The notes under the pieces: generated by a model | What the model was told of the DNA's origin: nothing | Databases searched by the model: none | What the model saw: only the letters and a program-made list of their open reading frames with translations | Part shown: in pieces, positions 17,860 through 26,517 of the stretch | Numbering within the stretch: the first letter of the stretch is position 1 | Layout: every line of letters starts with the position of its first letter | Program-made: the position numbers and the translations under genes | NCBI GenBank assembly: GCA_026399075.1 | Contig: JAPLRR010000027.1 | Span: forward strand, 78,325-142,324 | Length of the DNA: 64,000 nucleotides | Reading direction: 5' to 3' | Source: Methylococcales bacterium | Lineage (GTDB): Bacteria; Pseudomonadota; Gammaproteobacteria; Methylococcales; Methylomonadaceae

Positions 17860-18246
17860 CTAGATATAAATGGCCTTAGGGTCTTTCAACACAGGTTCAA
17901 CCGCCTGCCACTCACCATCCAGCAACTGCCGGTAAAAACAACTCTCACGGCCAGTGTGGCAGGCAATACCGCCTTCTTGTTCAATATGCAGCAACAGCAC
18001 ATCTTCATCGCAGTCCAAAAACACGCCGATGACTTTCTGCCGATGCCCCGATTCCTCACCTTTACGCCATAACCTTCCACGTGAGCGTGACCAATACACG
18101 GCATAGCCCTCTGCTACGGTCAAGGCCAAGGATTCCCGGTTCATCCAAGCAAACATCACCACTTTGCCAGTGTCGTGTAGCTGGGCGATTACGGGGATCA
18201 GGCCGTCGTCTGTCCAGCGGATTTCATTTAGCCAAGTTATATTCAT
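17860..18246 (-). CDS. hisI: Phosphoribosyl-AMP cyclohydrolase
   Basis: Opens the purine ring of phosphoribosyl-AMP in histidine biosynthesis. The 128-residue protein has the HisI blocks [28 protein letters not shown] and the metal-binding DCDED and CHTGRESC motifs. The start [11 protein letters not shown] at 18246 was chosen; an upstream in-frame ATG would enter the AT-rich spacer. It stands alone 29 kb from hisBHAF and without hisE. The gene lies 34 bases downstream of a toxin gene on the same strand, so its promoter may now be that of the toxin-antitoxin unit. Its first ~29 codons are duplicated at 19100-19185. Confidence 0.95.
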   Translation of the reverse strand: MNITWLNEIRWTDDGLIPVIAQLHDTGKVVMFAWMNRESLALTVAEGYAVYWSRSRGRLWRKGEESGHRQKVIGVFLDCDEDVLLLHIEQEGGIACHTGRESCFYRQLLDGEWQAVEPVLKDPKAIYI

Positions 18247-18280
18247 AATATTGTGTATGTTAAAAATAAAAATCAGCCTG

Positions 18281-18688
18281 TTAATTAACCCAGTTTTCAA
18301 CTAATAAGTCAGGCACTTTAATAAATTCCTTAGTATTATTTGTGACTAGCGTTGTATTTAAAGACAAGGCATGAGCGGCAATCCATAAATCATTATTGCC
18401 TATAGGCTGTCCCTTTTTCTCAAGAAATCCTCGAATTTTCGCGTATTTTTGAGCCGTTGTTTCTGTCGGTAAAATAACGGGAATATAATTTACCAACCGA
18501 TTTAATTTCTCTAACGCTAGATCACGATGTTGACTTTTTTCTGCACCAAAACGCAATTCACCCAAGGTAATAAGCGACATACCCACATCACCAACTATTA
18601 ATTCTGAAAGTCTTTGATAAACTTCTAACGGTTTTTTCTTAGCAATATAAATACAGATATTAGTATCCAATAAATAACGCACCGACAT
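18281..18688 (-). CDS. vapC: VapC-type PIN-domain toxin (copy 1)
   Basis: A PIN-domain ribonuclease toxin of 135 residues. The four acidic positions are visible: D8 in LLDTN, E44 in LGELRFG, D100 in [11 protein letters not shown], followed by TNNTKEF (116-122) typical of FitB/VapC proteins. ATG at 18688 overlaps the antitoxin stop as TAATG, implying coupling; a GTG at 18694 is an alternative. Its target is unknown, though many VapC toxins cut tRNA. It is followed after 34 bases by hisI on the same strand. The sequence is not related at the family level to the toxin of the neighbouring copy. Confidence 0.9.
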   Translation of the reverse strand: MSVRYLLDTNICIYIAKKKPLEVYQRLSELIVGDVGMSLITLGELRFGAEKSQHRDLALEKLNRLVNYIPVILPTETTAQKYAKIRGFLEKKGQPIGNNDLWIAAHALSLNTTLVTNNTKEFIKVPDLLVENWVN

Positions 18689-18915
18689 TACCACGCTTCC
18701 CGTTCTTGCGGTAAATCATCCACACGGTCGTTCATAAAGTCATCGGGCATTTGGCTTAATAACTCAAAGGCTGCAATTAAGCTTTCTTTTTTGGGTTTAG
18801 TATCATGTTTAGTTTTCAATTTTTGTTTTAAGAATGCCACAAAATCCAAAACTTCCTGTGCCTCAAATTCAGGTAGTTCTTTGCTTTCTTGAAAAATTAA
18901 TTCTGCGATGCTCAT
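18688..18915 (-). CDS. vapB: DUF2281-type antitoxin (copy 1)
   Basis: A 75-residue antitoxin partner for the PIN toxin. The N-terminal 30 residues (AELIFQESKELPEFEAQEVL and the FLKQK that follows) match the DUF2281 family. The C-terminal half, rich in K, D and E, is the expected toxin-binding tail. The first 30 residues are nearly identical to those of the second antitoxin, but the C-termini are unrelated. A strong AAGGGGG ribosome site precedes the ATG. Antitoxins of this type usually autorepress their operon. Confidence 0.85.
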   Translation of the reverse strand: MSIAELIFQESKELPEFEAQEVLDFVAFLKQKLKTKHDTKPKKESLIAAFELLSQMPDDFMNDRVDDLPQEREAW

Positions 18916-18957
18916 TTTATAAACCCCCTTAAATTAAGACTTGTCCAGCTTACGAGT

Positions 18958-19098
18958 TGTAGGGTGCGCATCGCGCACCATTAATCGTGGCTGAGAAACA
19001 CATTGGTCGAAAATGAAAAACGTGAATCAGCCATCATAGATCGTGGCATAAATTGAACCCGTTCCATATCAAAGGTTTAAGGTGCGCGATGCGCACCC
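18958..19098. repeat. MITE-like palindromic repeat (copy 1)
   Basis: A ~140-base element bounded by GGTGCGCATCGCGCACC (18963-18979) and its reverse complement GGTGCGCGATGCGCACC (19081-19097). Each end is itself a palindrome that can fold on its own (GTGCGC/GCGCAC). No coding sequence lies inside. Terminal inverted repeats without a transposase suggest a small non-autonomous mobile element. It sits directly upstream of the first antitoxin. Confidence 0.7.
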
Positions 19099-19099
19099 G

Positions 19100-19185
19100 A
19101 CTTTGCCAGTGTCGTGTAGCTGGGCGATCACGGGTATCAGACCGTCGTCTGTCCAGCGGATTTCATTTAACCAAGTTGTGTTCAT
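19100..19185 (-). pseudogene. Duplicated 5' fragment of hisI
   Basis: Read on the minus strand this begins [15 protein letters not shown] and continues for about 29 codons, then breaks at the palindromic repeat. It matches the start of hisI (18161-18246) at all but about six nucleotide positions. It cannot encode a working enzyme. It marks the end of a tandemly duplicated unit, placed just downstream of the second toxin exactly as hisI lies downstream of the first. Confidence 0.9.
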
Positions 19186-19203
19186 TAGGTTCGTAAATTT
19201 GAT

Positions 19204-19614
19204 TTAAAAAGATTTAATAAAAGGGTTTAGGATGGTTAATTGACCATCAATGACTTGATTATTCTGCATATCCTCAGAATAAAGGATGTCGCACTTTGCC
19301 AGTAAAGCAGCGGCAATAATCAACGAATCCCAGTTAGAAAACTGATAGCGCAACGCTATTTCAGCACTTTTTCGGACAGTGATTTCATCAACAGCTTGTA
19401 CATCGGTTCTACGCATCACAGCATCTGCAAAAGCGTAAGCCTGTTCCCGTGTAAATTTAAAACGCCGCAAACAAACATTTACCGCTTCATTAACCACCTG
19501 CGTACTTAAAACAGGATGCTCTGCTAACACATTTCGCGCAACGGTTTTTTTTCGTTCATCTTCGCCCAATGTATAAAGCACCACATTGGTATCAACGAAG
19601 ATGAGGTCTGTCAT
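19204..19614 (-). CDS. PIN-domain toxin (copy 2, different subfamily)
   Basis: A 136-residue PIN-domain protein, probably a ribonuclease toxin. Acidic residues are D8 in FVDTNVVLY, E43 in VVNEAVNVC, D96 in SNWDSLIIAAALL and D115 in LYSEDMQ. The SEDMQ ending and the spacing differ from the FitB-like first toxin, so the two toxins are from separate PIN branches. The start at 19614 gives a 23-base overlap with the antitoxin; an in-frame ATG at 19623 is an alternative. It occupies the place that vapC holds in the other copy of the unit. Confidence 0.88.
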   Translation of the reverse strand: MTDLIFVDTNVVLYTLGEDERKKTVARNVLAEHPVLSTQVVNEAVNVCLRRFKFTREQAYAFADAVMRRTDVQAVDEITVRKSAEIALRYQFSNWDSLIIAAALLAKCDILYSEDMQNNQVIDGQLTILNPFIKSF

Positions 19615-19810
19615 AACAAACATCCCTGTCAAAATTTCCGTCAAAAACCGAACCAAACTGGTCAAACTCACTCATATCCGCAATTTCTTGCTCAGTGGCC
19701 AGTTTTCGCTGTCTTTTGGCTTTTAAGAATGCGACAAAATCCAAAACTTCCTGAGCTTCAAACTCAGGTAATTCTTTGCTTTCTTGGTAAATTAATTCTG
19801 CGGTGTTCAT
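19592..19810 (-). CDS. DUF2281-type antitoxin (copy 2)
   Basis: A 72-residue antitoxin. Its N-terminus (TAELIYQESKELPEFEAQEV) is nearly the same as that of copy 1, while the C-terminus (MSEFDQFGSVFDGNF) is new and presumably fits the different toxin. The 3' end overlaps its toxin by 23 bases, unlike the TAATG junction of copy 1. The upstream sequence is a diverged copy of the same promoter and palindromic-repeat region. Confidence 0.83.
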   Translation of the reverse strand: MNTAELIYQESKELPEFEAQEVLDFVAFLKAKRQRKLATEQEIADMSEFDQFGSVFDGNFDRDVCYDRPHLR

Positions 19811-19852
19811 TTTATAAACTCCCTTAAATTAAGACTTGTCCAGCTTACGAGT

Positions 19853-19992
19853 TGTAGGGTGCACATCGCGCATCATTAATCGTGGCTGAGAAACACATTG
19901 GTCGAAAATGAAAAACATGAATCGGCCATCATAGATTGTGGCATAAGTTAAACCCTTTCTATATCAGAGGTTTAAGGTGCGATATGTGCACC
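19853..19992. repeat. MITE-like palindromic repeat (copy 2, degraded)
   Basis: A ~140-base copy of the element at 18958-19098. The inside is strongly conserved (ATTAATCGTGGCTGAGAAAC, CATTGGTCGAAAATGAAAAA). The terminal palindromes have decayed: the left end reads GTGCACATCGCGCATC and the right end GGTGCGATATGTGCACC. It ends only a few bases from the Roco gene stop. Confidence 0.7.
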
Positions 19993-19995
19993 CGG

Positions 19996-22245
19996 CTAAA
20001 AATCAATCCCAGCAAAACCAGCAACCAATTTTGCACCCAGTGCCAGCAAATTATTAACCGTATCATAACCCTTTGTTGCTGTATCTATGGTGCTATTGGC
20101 ATCTTCAAGCACGCCATTGATGCTTTCTAATCTTCGGCTAACAGTGGATTTATTCGGCTCAAGCTTTTGCAGTTGCTTTTCGACGACATCTATATCACTG
20201 ATTACCTCTTCAACCGTATCATCAGGCAAGCCGCTTTTGCTTAAATCCTGTTTGAAAGTTTGCAGCAATTGTAAAAATTCCGCTTTGCCCATGCCTTGAT
20301 TGTTTTGGATGTTTATATCACCTGCTGAAACATTACTATTTGTTATGCTGCCTTCGTTATAATTTCCTTGTCCTATTTCAATCGTTCTCTTGCTCATATT
20401 AACCTCTTGCGCATAAATATAAGTATCGCCTTCTTTTCTTCTGCTTTCTGGCTTTTCAATGCCATTCAACAAAGTTGAGACGCTGTAATTTAATCCTGAT
20501 TCACCATCAAAATAATCATCTTTTCTAGCTTTTTCAAAACCTAGTAAGGCTTTATATTTAACCTCTTGGTTTGGATTATCAGGCAAGGGCACTAACTCAA
20601 CCACGCCTAATTTTTCAAAGCTATCATGTATATCAGTAAAGGTTTTACGAATCGTTGCAAAATAATCGCGTTTTTGTGTGCCACTCACCACAATATTGAT
20701 TAGTTTATCTTTGTAATCCACTTTCACAATGGCGAGCGCGTCCAGGTTTTTATCTTCTAAAATAACGCCCGTACGCCAGCGGAAATGGTTTTTAATATCG
20801 TGATGCAATCTGACTATAAAGCGCGGCATAATAGACAGCGGCAAAAAATCATACCGAATTCTAAACCGCAAAATCTCGGAACTTTCATTATCAAATTCAA
20901 AATCCGGTTCTTGAATTTCCAATAAATCAGGAATCAAAATAGTGTCGTTATCCACTTGATAGCAGATTTCAAACTTTAACATCAGTTCGATAATGTAACT
21001 GTGTGTTTCGCGTGGATAATCAAAATCATGCTCTGTTATTGTAGCTAACACACTGGATAAGTGAGTCAAGTTAAAAATACCATGCGCTTCGGCAACTGAC
21101 TTGAAATTGATAATTTTATAAATCGCCTGTGTTATCCAACGCGGTTTTAAAACCGGAATGCTTATCAGTTTAGGATCAGTAAAATGAATAATCACGCCTA
21201 AATCGTTTAAATAGCGTGACAAAATATCTTGGGTTGCAGAATCTTTAATTTGCTGCTGTTCGCATAAGTCACGAAAGGCTTGATAATTAATAAAGTTTTT
21301 GTTTAGCGGCATATTTTCTAATTGGCTTTTAACCTCAAACCATGTTTTAGGCAATTTGCTACGGATTAAAGGCACTTTTTTAAAGGCTTCTTGAATGCCG
21401 TTTTTAAGTTGCCCTATGCCTTCTTTATTTTGACAGGATAGTTTATAAAAACCATGTATTCCGCTGTATTTTTCTTGTAAAAATTTTCGATTCACATCAA
21501 AACTAGGATGTTGGTCAATTTTGTTTAACACGATTAACACGGGCGAATTGCCACCAAAACTTTCGATATATTTCAGCCAATATTCCGCATCCTCTTCTTT
21601 TCTGCCATCCAACACCAGCACATATAAACTACGGCTGGATAGAAAAAATTGATGGGTAGAGTGCATCATTTCTTGTCCACCAAAATCCCAATAATTAACA
21701 CTGACGCCAGCAATTTCTTTTTTATAAATATTAATGCCGTGGGTTTGATTTTCATGTTCATCAAAATCTTCACCCCGCAACACTTTGCTTAATGAGGTCT
21801 TTCCTGAGCTGCCATCACCAACCAGTATAATTTTAATTTCATTAATAGCTTTTCTTTCGCCGCCATTAAAATAGGCTTTAATGGCTTCATTTCCTAAATC
21901 AATAATTTCGGGAGGTGGTTCCTCTAATGGATTATTCTCAAGAAAAATGCCATTTCTATAATTATTTTTCCATAAAATAGGGATATTTAAATTTACTAGA
22001 CATTCTGGTAATTCGCTGATTTGGTTGTGGCTTAAATCAAGCCGGGTCAGATTGGTCAGGGCTTCTAAAACGCTGATGTCGCTGATTCCGTTAGAACGAA
22101 TATTTAAACCAGTAACTTGTTGTTGGCTGTTCAACAAAAAAGTGTTTTGTTGATCCCAATATGTAATATCGCTATCAGCCGGACCAGGTGTTAATGGTTC
22201 GCCGATAAGGTTTTCAATTTTTTTAATAACGTCTAAATCGGACAT
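19996..22245 (-). CDS. Roco-family GTPase (LRR-Roc-COR)
   Basis: A 749-residue Roco protein. Residues ~45-110 form a short leucine-rich repeat (LTNLTRLDLSHNQISELP). The Roc GTPase domain has a P-loop GDGSSGKTS at 143-151, DFGGQE at 187-192 and NKID at 241-244. A COR dimerisation region follows to about 590. The C-terminal ~130 residues start with a glycine/asparagine-rich strand region (GQGNYNEGSITNSN) and continue as a helical segment ending in a hydrophobic tail (LALGAKLVAGFAG). Such GTPases act as regulated dimeric switches; the effector here is unknown. Base composition is more AT-rich than flanking housekeeping genes and it adjoins toxin-antitoxin repeats, suggesting acquired DNA. Confidence 0.9.
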   Translation of the reverse strand: MSDLDVIKKIENLIGEPLTPGPADSDITYWDQQNTFLLNSQQQVTGLNIRSNGISDISVLEALTNLTRLDLSHNQISELPECLVNLNIPILWKNNYRNGIFLENNPLEEPPPEIIDLGNEAIKAYFNGGERKAINEIKIILVGDGSSGKTSLSKVLRGEDFDEHENQTHGINIYKKEIAGVSVNYWDFGGQEMMHSTHQFFLSSRSLYVLVLDGRKEEDAEYWLKYIESFGGNSPVLIVLNKIDQHPSFDVNRKFLQEKYSGIHGFYKLSCQNKEGIGQLKNGIQEAFKKVPLIRSKLPKTWFEVKSQLENMPLNKNFINYQAFRDLCEQQQIKDSATQDILSRYLNDLGVIIHFTDPKLISIPVLKPRWITQAIYKIINFKSVAEAHGIFNLTHLSSVLATITEHDFDYPRETHSYIIELMLKFEICYQVDNDTILIPDLLEIQEPDFEFDNESSEILRFRIRYDFLPLSIMPRFIVRLHHDIKNHFRWRTGVILEDKNLDALAIVKVDYKDKLINIVVSGTQKRDYFATIRKTFTDIHDSFEKLGVVELVPLPDNPNQEVKYKALLGFEKARKDDYFDGESGLNYSVSTLLNGIEKPESRRKEGDTYIYAQEVNMSKRTIEIGQGNYNEGSITNSNVSAGDINIQNNQGMGKAEFLQLLQTFKQDLSKSGLPDDTVEEVISDIDVVEKQLQKLEPNKSTVSRRLESINGVLEDANSTIDTATKGYDTVNNLLALGAKLVAGFAGIDF

Positions 22246-22292
22246 GGCTTTATATTATTAACCTATTTTCTAATTGAGGATAATACGGAAGT

Positions 22293-22343
22293 TGCTTATC
22301 CACCGAAATAAGCATCGATGGGTTACTGTATTTGGGCAACCCA
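22293..22343. repeat. Two hairpins in the divergent Roco / DUF2339 gap
   Basis: TGCTTAT (22293-22299) pairs with ATAAGCA (22308-22314), and TGGGTT (22319-22324) pairs with AACCCA (22338-22343). Both lie in the 272-base divergent gap and could be operator sites or 5' leader structures. No other feature was seen in the gap. Confidence 0.4.
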
Positions 22344-22517
22344 ACACAACTACTCAAGCGTGTTAGTTTGGGACAGCATCAATCCAAGCTATGCTACTAA
22401 GTTTAGTCCAAGTTTAACAAAACTACCAAGCCCCCCTAAAAATCAACAATTTCTACCCGTTTTTTTATCCCGCTCTCAGGTTACAATAGCCAAAACTTAA
22501 TTAGCTGGGGGTGTGCT

Positions 22518-25500
22518 ATGCCATGGGTAGTTGCTTTGTTAGCGGGGGTTATTGCCGCGACCTCAAACGAACATATTGGTTTGTGGGCCTTAGTTGGCTT
22601 TATGGCCGGGTATCTGCTGGATTTAAGGAGCAAGATAGCTGAGTTGGAAGTCAAACTGGATTATTTGCGCAATACCGTTCTTGAGTTAAACACTAGCCAG
22701 CCTGTCCCGCCACCAACGGCAGTGCAAGCCGCACCGCCGCCGGATGACCAAGCCGAACAACCTGCACCTTTAGTGTTTAATGACTTGGCAACCGAACAGC
22801 CGCCGCCAGTGTTCCAAGTGGAAGCGGAGGCAACGGAAACGTATTGGTTATCCGAGCCTGTGCCGCTACACGCGGCTAAATCGCCAGAGCCAGAATTTAA
22901 ACCCCAGCCACAAGCTCAATCGACTTGGGATTATACGGATCGTGAAGACTCTGGGCCGTCTGATTTTGACAAGCTCATCCAGTTTATTTGGGGCTGGTTT
23001 ACCGATGGCAATACCTTTGTCCGGGTGGGCATTGTCATATTATTTGTGGGTGTGTCGTTTTTGCTTAATTTGGCGATAGACCACGGCTATATTTCCCTGC
23101 AATTACGGCTATCTGCGCTGGCGGCTGGTGCCATTGGTTTGTTGGTGCTAGGCTGGCGCTTACGCGAAACCCGTGGTGCCTATGCTTTGTTAATCCAAGG
23201 TGGTGCGGTGGGTTTGCTGTATCTGATCATTTTTGCCAGTTATAACTTATACCATTTATTACCGTCCGGGCTGGCGTTTGGCTTGTTGGTGCTGATTGTG
23301 TCGGTGGCTGCTGCGTTGGCGGTTTTAGAAAACGCGGTGTCTTTGGCTTTGTTTGGTAGTATCGGTGGTTTTTTGGCGCCGGTGCTAACGTCCTCTGGCA
23401 CGAACAATTATATTGGCTTGTTCAGTTTTTATGCGCTGTTAAACGCGGGCATTTTTGCGCTGGCTTGGTTTAAGGCGTGGCGGGTGTTGAACTTGGTCGG
23501 CTTTGGCTTTACGTTTTCTATCGGTGCATTTTGGGGGGCTTCTAGTTATAGACCGGAAAACTTCGCGACGGTGTTGCCGTTTTTAGTGCTGTTTTTTCTG
23601 TTTTATGTCGCCATTGCTATGCTGTATGCAAGCCGTCGCGCCCCTAATTTTAAGGATTATATCGACGGTACGCTGATTTTTGGTACGCCGATTTTGGCGT
23701 TTGGCTTGCTGTCGGCTATGGTCAAGGGTTATGAGTATGGGGTTGCCATCAGTGCGCTAGTCTTGGGGCTATTTTATTTGGGCTTGGCGGCTTGGGTCTG
23801 GAAACGGCTGGGTGATGCGCTTAGTTTGTTGGCAGAAGCCTTGTTGTCTATCGGGGTGATTTTTCTTACTCTGGCCATTCCGTTTGCTTGGGATGGCGCC
23901 ACCACTTCCGCGACATGGGCGGTGGAAAGTACCGGGGTGTTATGGGTGAGCATCCGCCAGCAACAGGTGGTACGGCGGATTTTTGCCTATGGTTTGCAGT
24001 TTTGTGCAGGCGTGGCCTTGGTGGTGGACAGCCATTTAACGGGCAGCGTGGCTTTTTTAAACAGCGCGTTTATTGGAGTTGTGATTATTAGCGTCTGTGC
24101 GGGCTTGAGCAGTTGGCTGCTGGTTAAGGATTTTTTTGGTCGCCGTGATGTGGAAAAAATCTTGTCGCCTTTTTTCTTGGCTTACGGCTTGCTCTGGTTG
24201 TACGCGGGTTTTAACCAACAAATCCAGTCGTATGGTTTACATGATTCACAAAACGATTTGCTGTTGTCTTTGACCGTGTTTTTGACGGTGTTGCTAACAG
24301 TGCTAGGTCGGCGTTTGCTGTGGACGGCAGCCGCTTATGCGGCATTAAGTATGATGCTACCCATGTTGCTGGTGGCTTTTTTGCTGTTAATAACCCACAG
24401 CCACCCTAGCGCTGGCTTAGGTTTATGGTTATGGCCCTTGGCGTTTACCGGGTATTTTTATAGTTTAAAAGCGGCTGAGTTTTTGGACGAAGATAAGCAT
24501 TTAAACCTGCATTTGTTTAGCGGGCTGTTTTTGTGCACGCTGCTATTTTGGGAAGGGTTTTGGCAATTATTATTGGCTGGCTCTTTGTTGAGCTTGTTGT
24601 TCAATAGCTTCGCCAGGCGGTGGTCATGGCCACAAATGCGGGTATTGGCTTTGGGCTTGTTTCCGGTGATGGTGTGGCTGGCTGTAGCCACTGTGTTTAC
24701 CGATGCCGGCCACCCCTTCTATTTGCCGGATAGGCGCATGGGTGTGGTATGGCCGTTTGACGCGGGGGTTTTGCTTTGGCCTTTGGCTTTTTTGGTGTTG
24801 CATGGCTTGTTTTTTGACGGTGACATCCAAAAGGGTGGGATGCTACAAGTACCGTCATTTCGGGGATTAAGCCTGATCTTGCTGGTTATCTTGCTGACTT
24901 GGGAAGCCTCTTGGCATGTGACTGCCTATTTGCCTTGGGACAATGGGTGGAATATCGCCTTATTGCCCTTGTTTGCGGTGGGCGCTTTAACCTTGATTAT
25001 GTGGCCACGGTTTTGGCCGTTTAGTGCCTATCAAGAAGATTATCTGGTATGGGCATCACCCTGGTTAAATGTGGGGTTAATGGCGTGGTCTTTAGTGGCG
25101 TTGGCCTCCGCCGCCGATGCTAGCCCCTTGCCTTGGTTGCCTTTACTAAATCCGGCTGAGCTGATGCAGGCGGTGGTATTGGTGACGCTGTATCGGTTTA
25201 CGGCGTTTTTGCCAGAAGACTATTTGGATGCCGATCAAAAACCCAGCCACAATCTGTTGCTTGCCTGCTTCACGTTTGTCTGGCTAAATTTTATGCTGTT
25301 CCGGGCGCTACACCATTGGGGTGGTTTGGATTGGTCATTGACCTTGTTCAGCAAACCTTTGACCCAAACCAGCTTGTCCATTTTTTGGACTTTGATTGGT
25401 TTGTCCTTAACCGTCGTGGCGACCAGGCTACAAGAGCGGTACTTATGGATTACAGGTGCTGGCCTGTTGACAGTGGTTGTGCTTAAATTATTTTTGTTTG

Positions 25501-25610
25501 ACCTGCATTCGCATAATTCGATGGAACGGATTGTTTCATTTATCACCGTCGGGATATTGCTGATGATGATAGGCTATTTTGCGCCTTTGCCGCCTAAGCG
25601 CGAGGAATGA
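22518..25610 (+). CDS. DUF2339 polytopic membrane protein
   Basis: A 1030-residue protein of the DUF2339 family. The N-terminus has a short hydrophobic pair, a coiled-coil stretch (RSKIAELEVKLDYLRNTVLE) and a Pro/Ala/Glu-rich linker to about residue 150. The rest is a very long array of membrane helices, more than twenty hydrophobic segments. A conserved family block is FVRVGIVILFVGVSFLLNLA. Function is unknown; proteins of this type are often linked to the cell envelope. The ATG at 22518 follows GGGGGTGT. It is divergent from the Roco gene. Confidence 0.9.
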   Translation: MPWVVALLAGVIAATSNEHIGLWALVGFMAGYLLDLRSKIAELEVKLDYLRNTVLELNTSQPVPPPTAVQAAPPPDDQAEQPAPLVFNDLATEQPPPVFQVEAEATETYWLSEPVPLHAAKSPEPEFKPQPQAQSTWDYTDREDSGPSDFDKLIQFIWGWFTDGNTFVRVGIVILFVGVSFLLNLAIDHGYISLQLRLSALAAGAIGLLVLGWRLRETRGAYALLIQGGAVGLLYLIIFASYNLYHLLPSGLAFGLLVLIVSVAAALAVLENAVSLALFGSIGGFLAPVLTSSGTNNYIGLFSFYALLNAGIFALAWFKAWRVLNLVGFGFTFSIGAFWGASSYRPENFATVLPFLVLFFLFYVAIAMLYASRRAPNFKDYIDGTLIFGTPILAFGLLSAMVKGYEYGVAISALVLGLFYLGLAAWVWKRLGDALSLLAEALLSIGVIFLTLAIPFAWDGATTSATWAVESTGVLWVSIRQQQVVRRIFAYGLQFCAGVALVVDSHLTGSVAFLNSAFIGVVIISVCAGLSSWLLVKDFFGRRDVEKILSPFFLAYGLLWLYAGFNQQIQSYGLHDSQNDLLLSLTVFLTVLLTVLGRRLLWTAAAYAALSMMLPMLLVAFLLLITHSHPSAGLGLWLWPLAFTGYFYSLKAAEFLDEDKHLNLHLFSGLFLCTLLFWEGFWQLLLAGSLLSLLFNSFARRWSWPQMRVLALGLFPVMVWLAVATVFTDAGHPFYLPDRRMGVVWPFDAGVLLWPLAFLVLHGLFFDGDIQKGGMLQVPSFRGLSLILLVILLTWEASWHVTAYLPWDNGWNIALLPLFAVGALTLIMWPRFWPFSAYQEDYLVWASPWLNVGLMAWSLVALASAADASPLPWLPLLNPAELMQAVVLVTLYRFTAFLPEDYLDADQKPSHNLLLACFTFVWLNFMLFRALHHWGGLDWSLTLFSKPLTQTSLSIFWTLIGLSLTVVATRLQERYLWITGAGLLTVVVLKLFLFDLHSHNSMERIVSFITVGILLMMIGYFAPLPPKREE

Positions 25611-25660
25611 TGCGTGGCACTAGGGTGGTTGTCTTGCCCTTGGCGTGGTAAAGTTTGCCG

Positions 25661-25683
25661 CATCCCCCAGTTAAGTGGGGATG
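25661..25683. terminator. Hairpin after the DUF2339 gene
   Basis: CATCCCC at 25661-25667 pairs with GGGGATG at 25677-25683. It lies 51 bases past the stop codon and 31 before the next start. No T-run follows, so its role as a terminator is tentative. Confidence 0.4.
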
Positions 25684-25713
25684 TGTGTCCACTAACCCTG
25701 TCCCATAACCATC

Positions 25714-26517
25714 ATGAAAAATGTATTTGACTTCGCTGCGGCCTGTTTGCACAGTGACAATATTGCTGAAAAGCTTGTCCATACCCATGAGGCTAGCCAG
25801 GCATTGGCAAAAGGCGAATTAACTTTGCTGTCGGAGTTGCCTGTGTTGCCCATAGCCCAGGTGAAATTTCCCCAGCGCCCCGTTTTATTGAGCCCGCGTG
25901 ATATGCCTAAACGCAGGCTAGGTAGCCCAGAAGGCATTGCGGCATTTTTTCATGCCATAGCCCATGTTGAGTTTATGGCGATTTATCTGGCTTGGGATAT
26001 AATTTATCGGTTCCGGGGGATGCCGGAGGCGTTTTATACCGATTGGCTGCGGGTTGCCGACGAAGAGGCCCAGCACTTTGAATTGATTTGCACCCATTTA
26101 CAAAAAATGGGCCTTAATTATGGTGATCTGCCCGCCCATAGCGGCTTGTGGGATCATGCCAAAGACACGGCGGATGATTTATTGGGGCGTTTGGCCATGG
26201 TGCCCCGGTGTATGGAGGCGCGGGGTTTGGATGTGACCCCGGCCATTATTGCCAAATTCAAACACGTCGGTGATGAGGCTAGCGTGGCTTTATTGACGCG
26301 TATTTTGACCGATGAAGTTGGCCATGTGGAACGTGGCTCTTATTGGTTTAAGTTTGTTTGCGGCCAACACGGTTTAGAACCGGAAGCCAGTTATCGTTTA
26401 TTAATCAAGAAATATTATCAAGGCGGCAAGCCAAAAGGCCCTTTTAATAGAGAAATGCGTATAATTGCAGGCTTCTCGAATGCAGAGTTGGACTGGCTGG
26501 AAAATACTATCACATGA
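25714..26517 (+). CDS. DUF455 family ferritin-like protein
   Basis: A 267-residue protein of the DUF455 family, which has a ferritin-like four-helix fold. Candidate di-iron ligands are visible as paired acid/His motifs: HVEFMAIYLAWD, DEEAQHFELICTHL and TDEVGHVERGSYWF. The activity is not established; related folds include the tRNA hydroxylase MiaE and other diiron oxygenases. The stop codon overlaps the nnrS start (ATGA), which ties it to a heme/copper membrane protein. A diiron oxygenase or metal-storage role is inference. Confidence 0.85.
   Translation: MKNVFDFAAACLHSDNIAEKLVHTHEASQALAKGELTLLSELPVLPIAQVKFPQRPVLLSPRDMPKRRLGSPEGIAAFFHAIAHVEFMAIYLAWDIIYRFRGMPEAFYTDWLRVADEEAQHFELICTHLQKMGLNYGDLPAHSGLWDHAKDTADDLLGRLAMVPRCMEARGLDVTPAIIAKFKHVGDEASVALLTRILTDEVGHVERGSYWFKFVCGQHGLEPEASYRLLIKKYYQGGKPKGPFNREMRIIAGFSNAELDWLENTIT

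Noticed and set aside
18958..19992. Short palindromic repeats as a CRISPR array
   Set aside because: There are only two long copies separated by genes, without regular spacers or cas genes.
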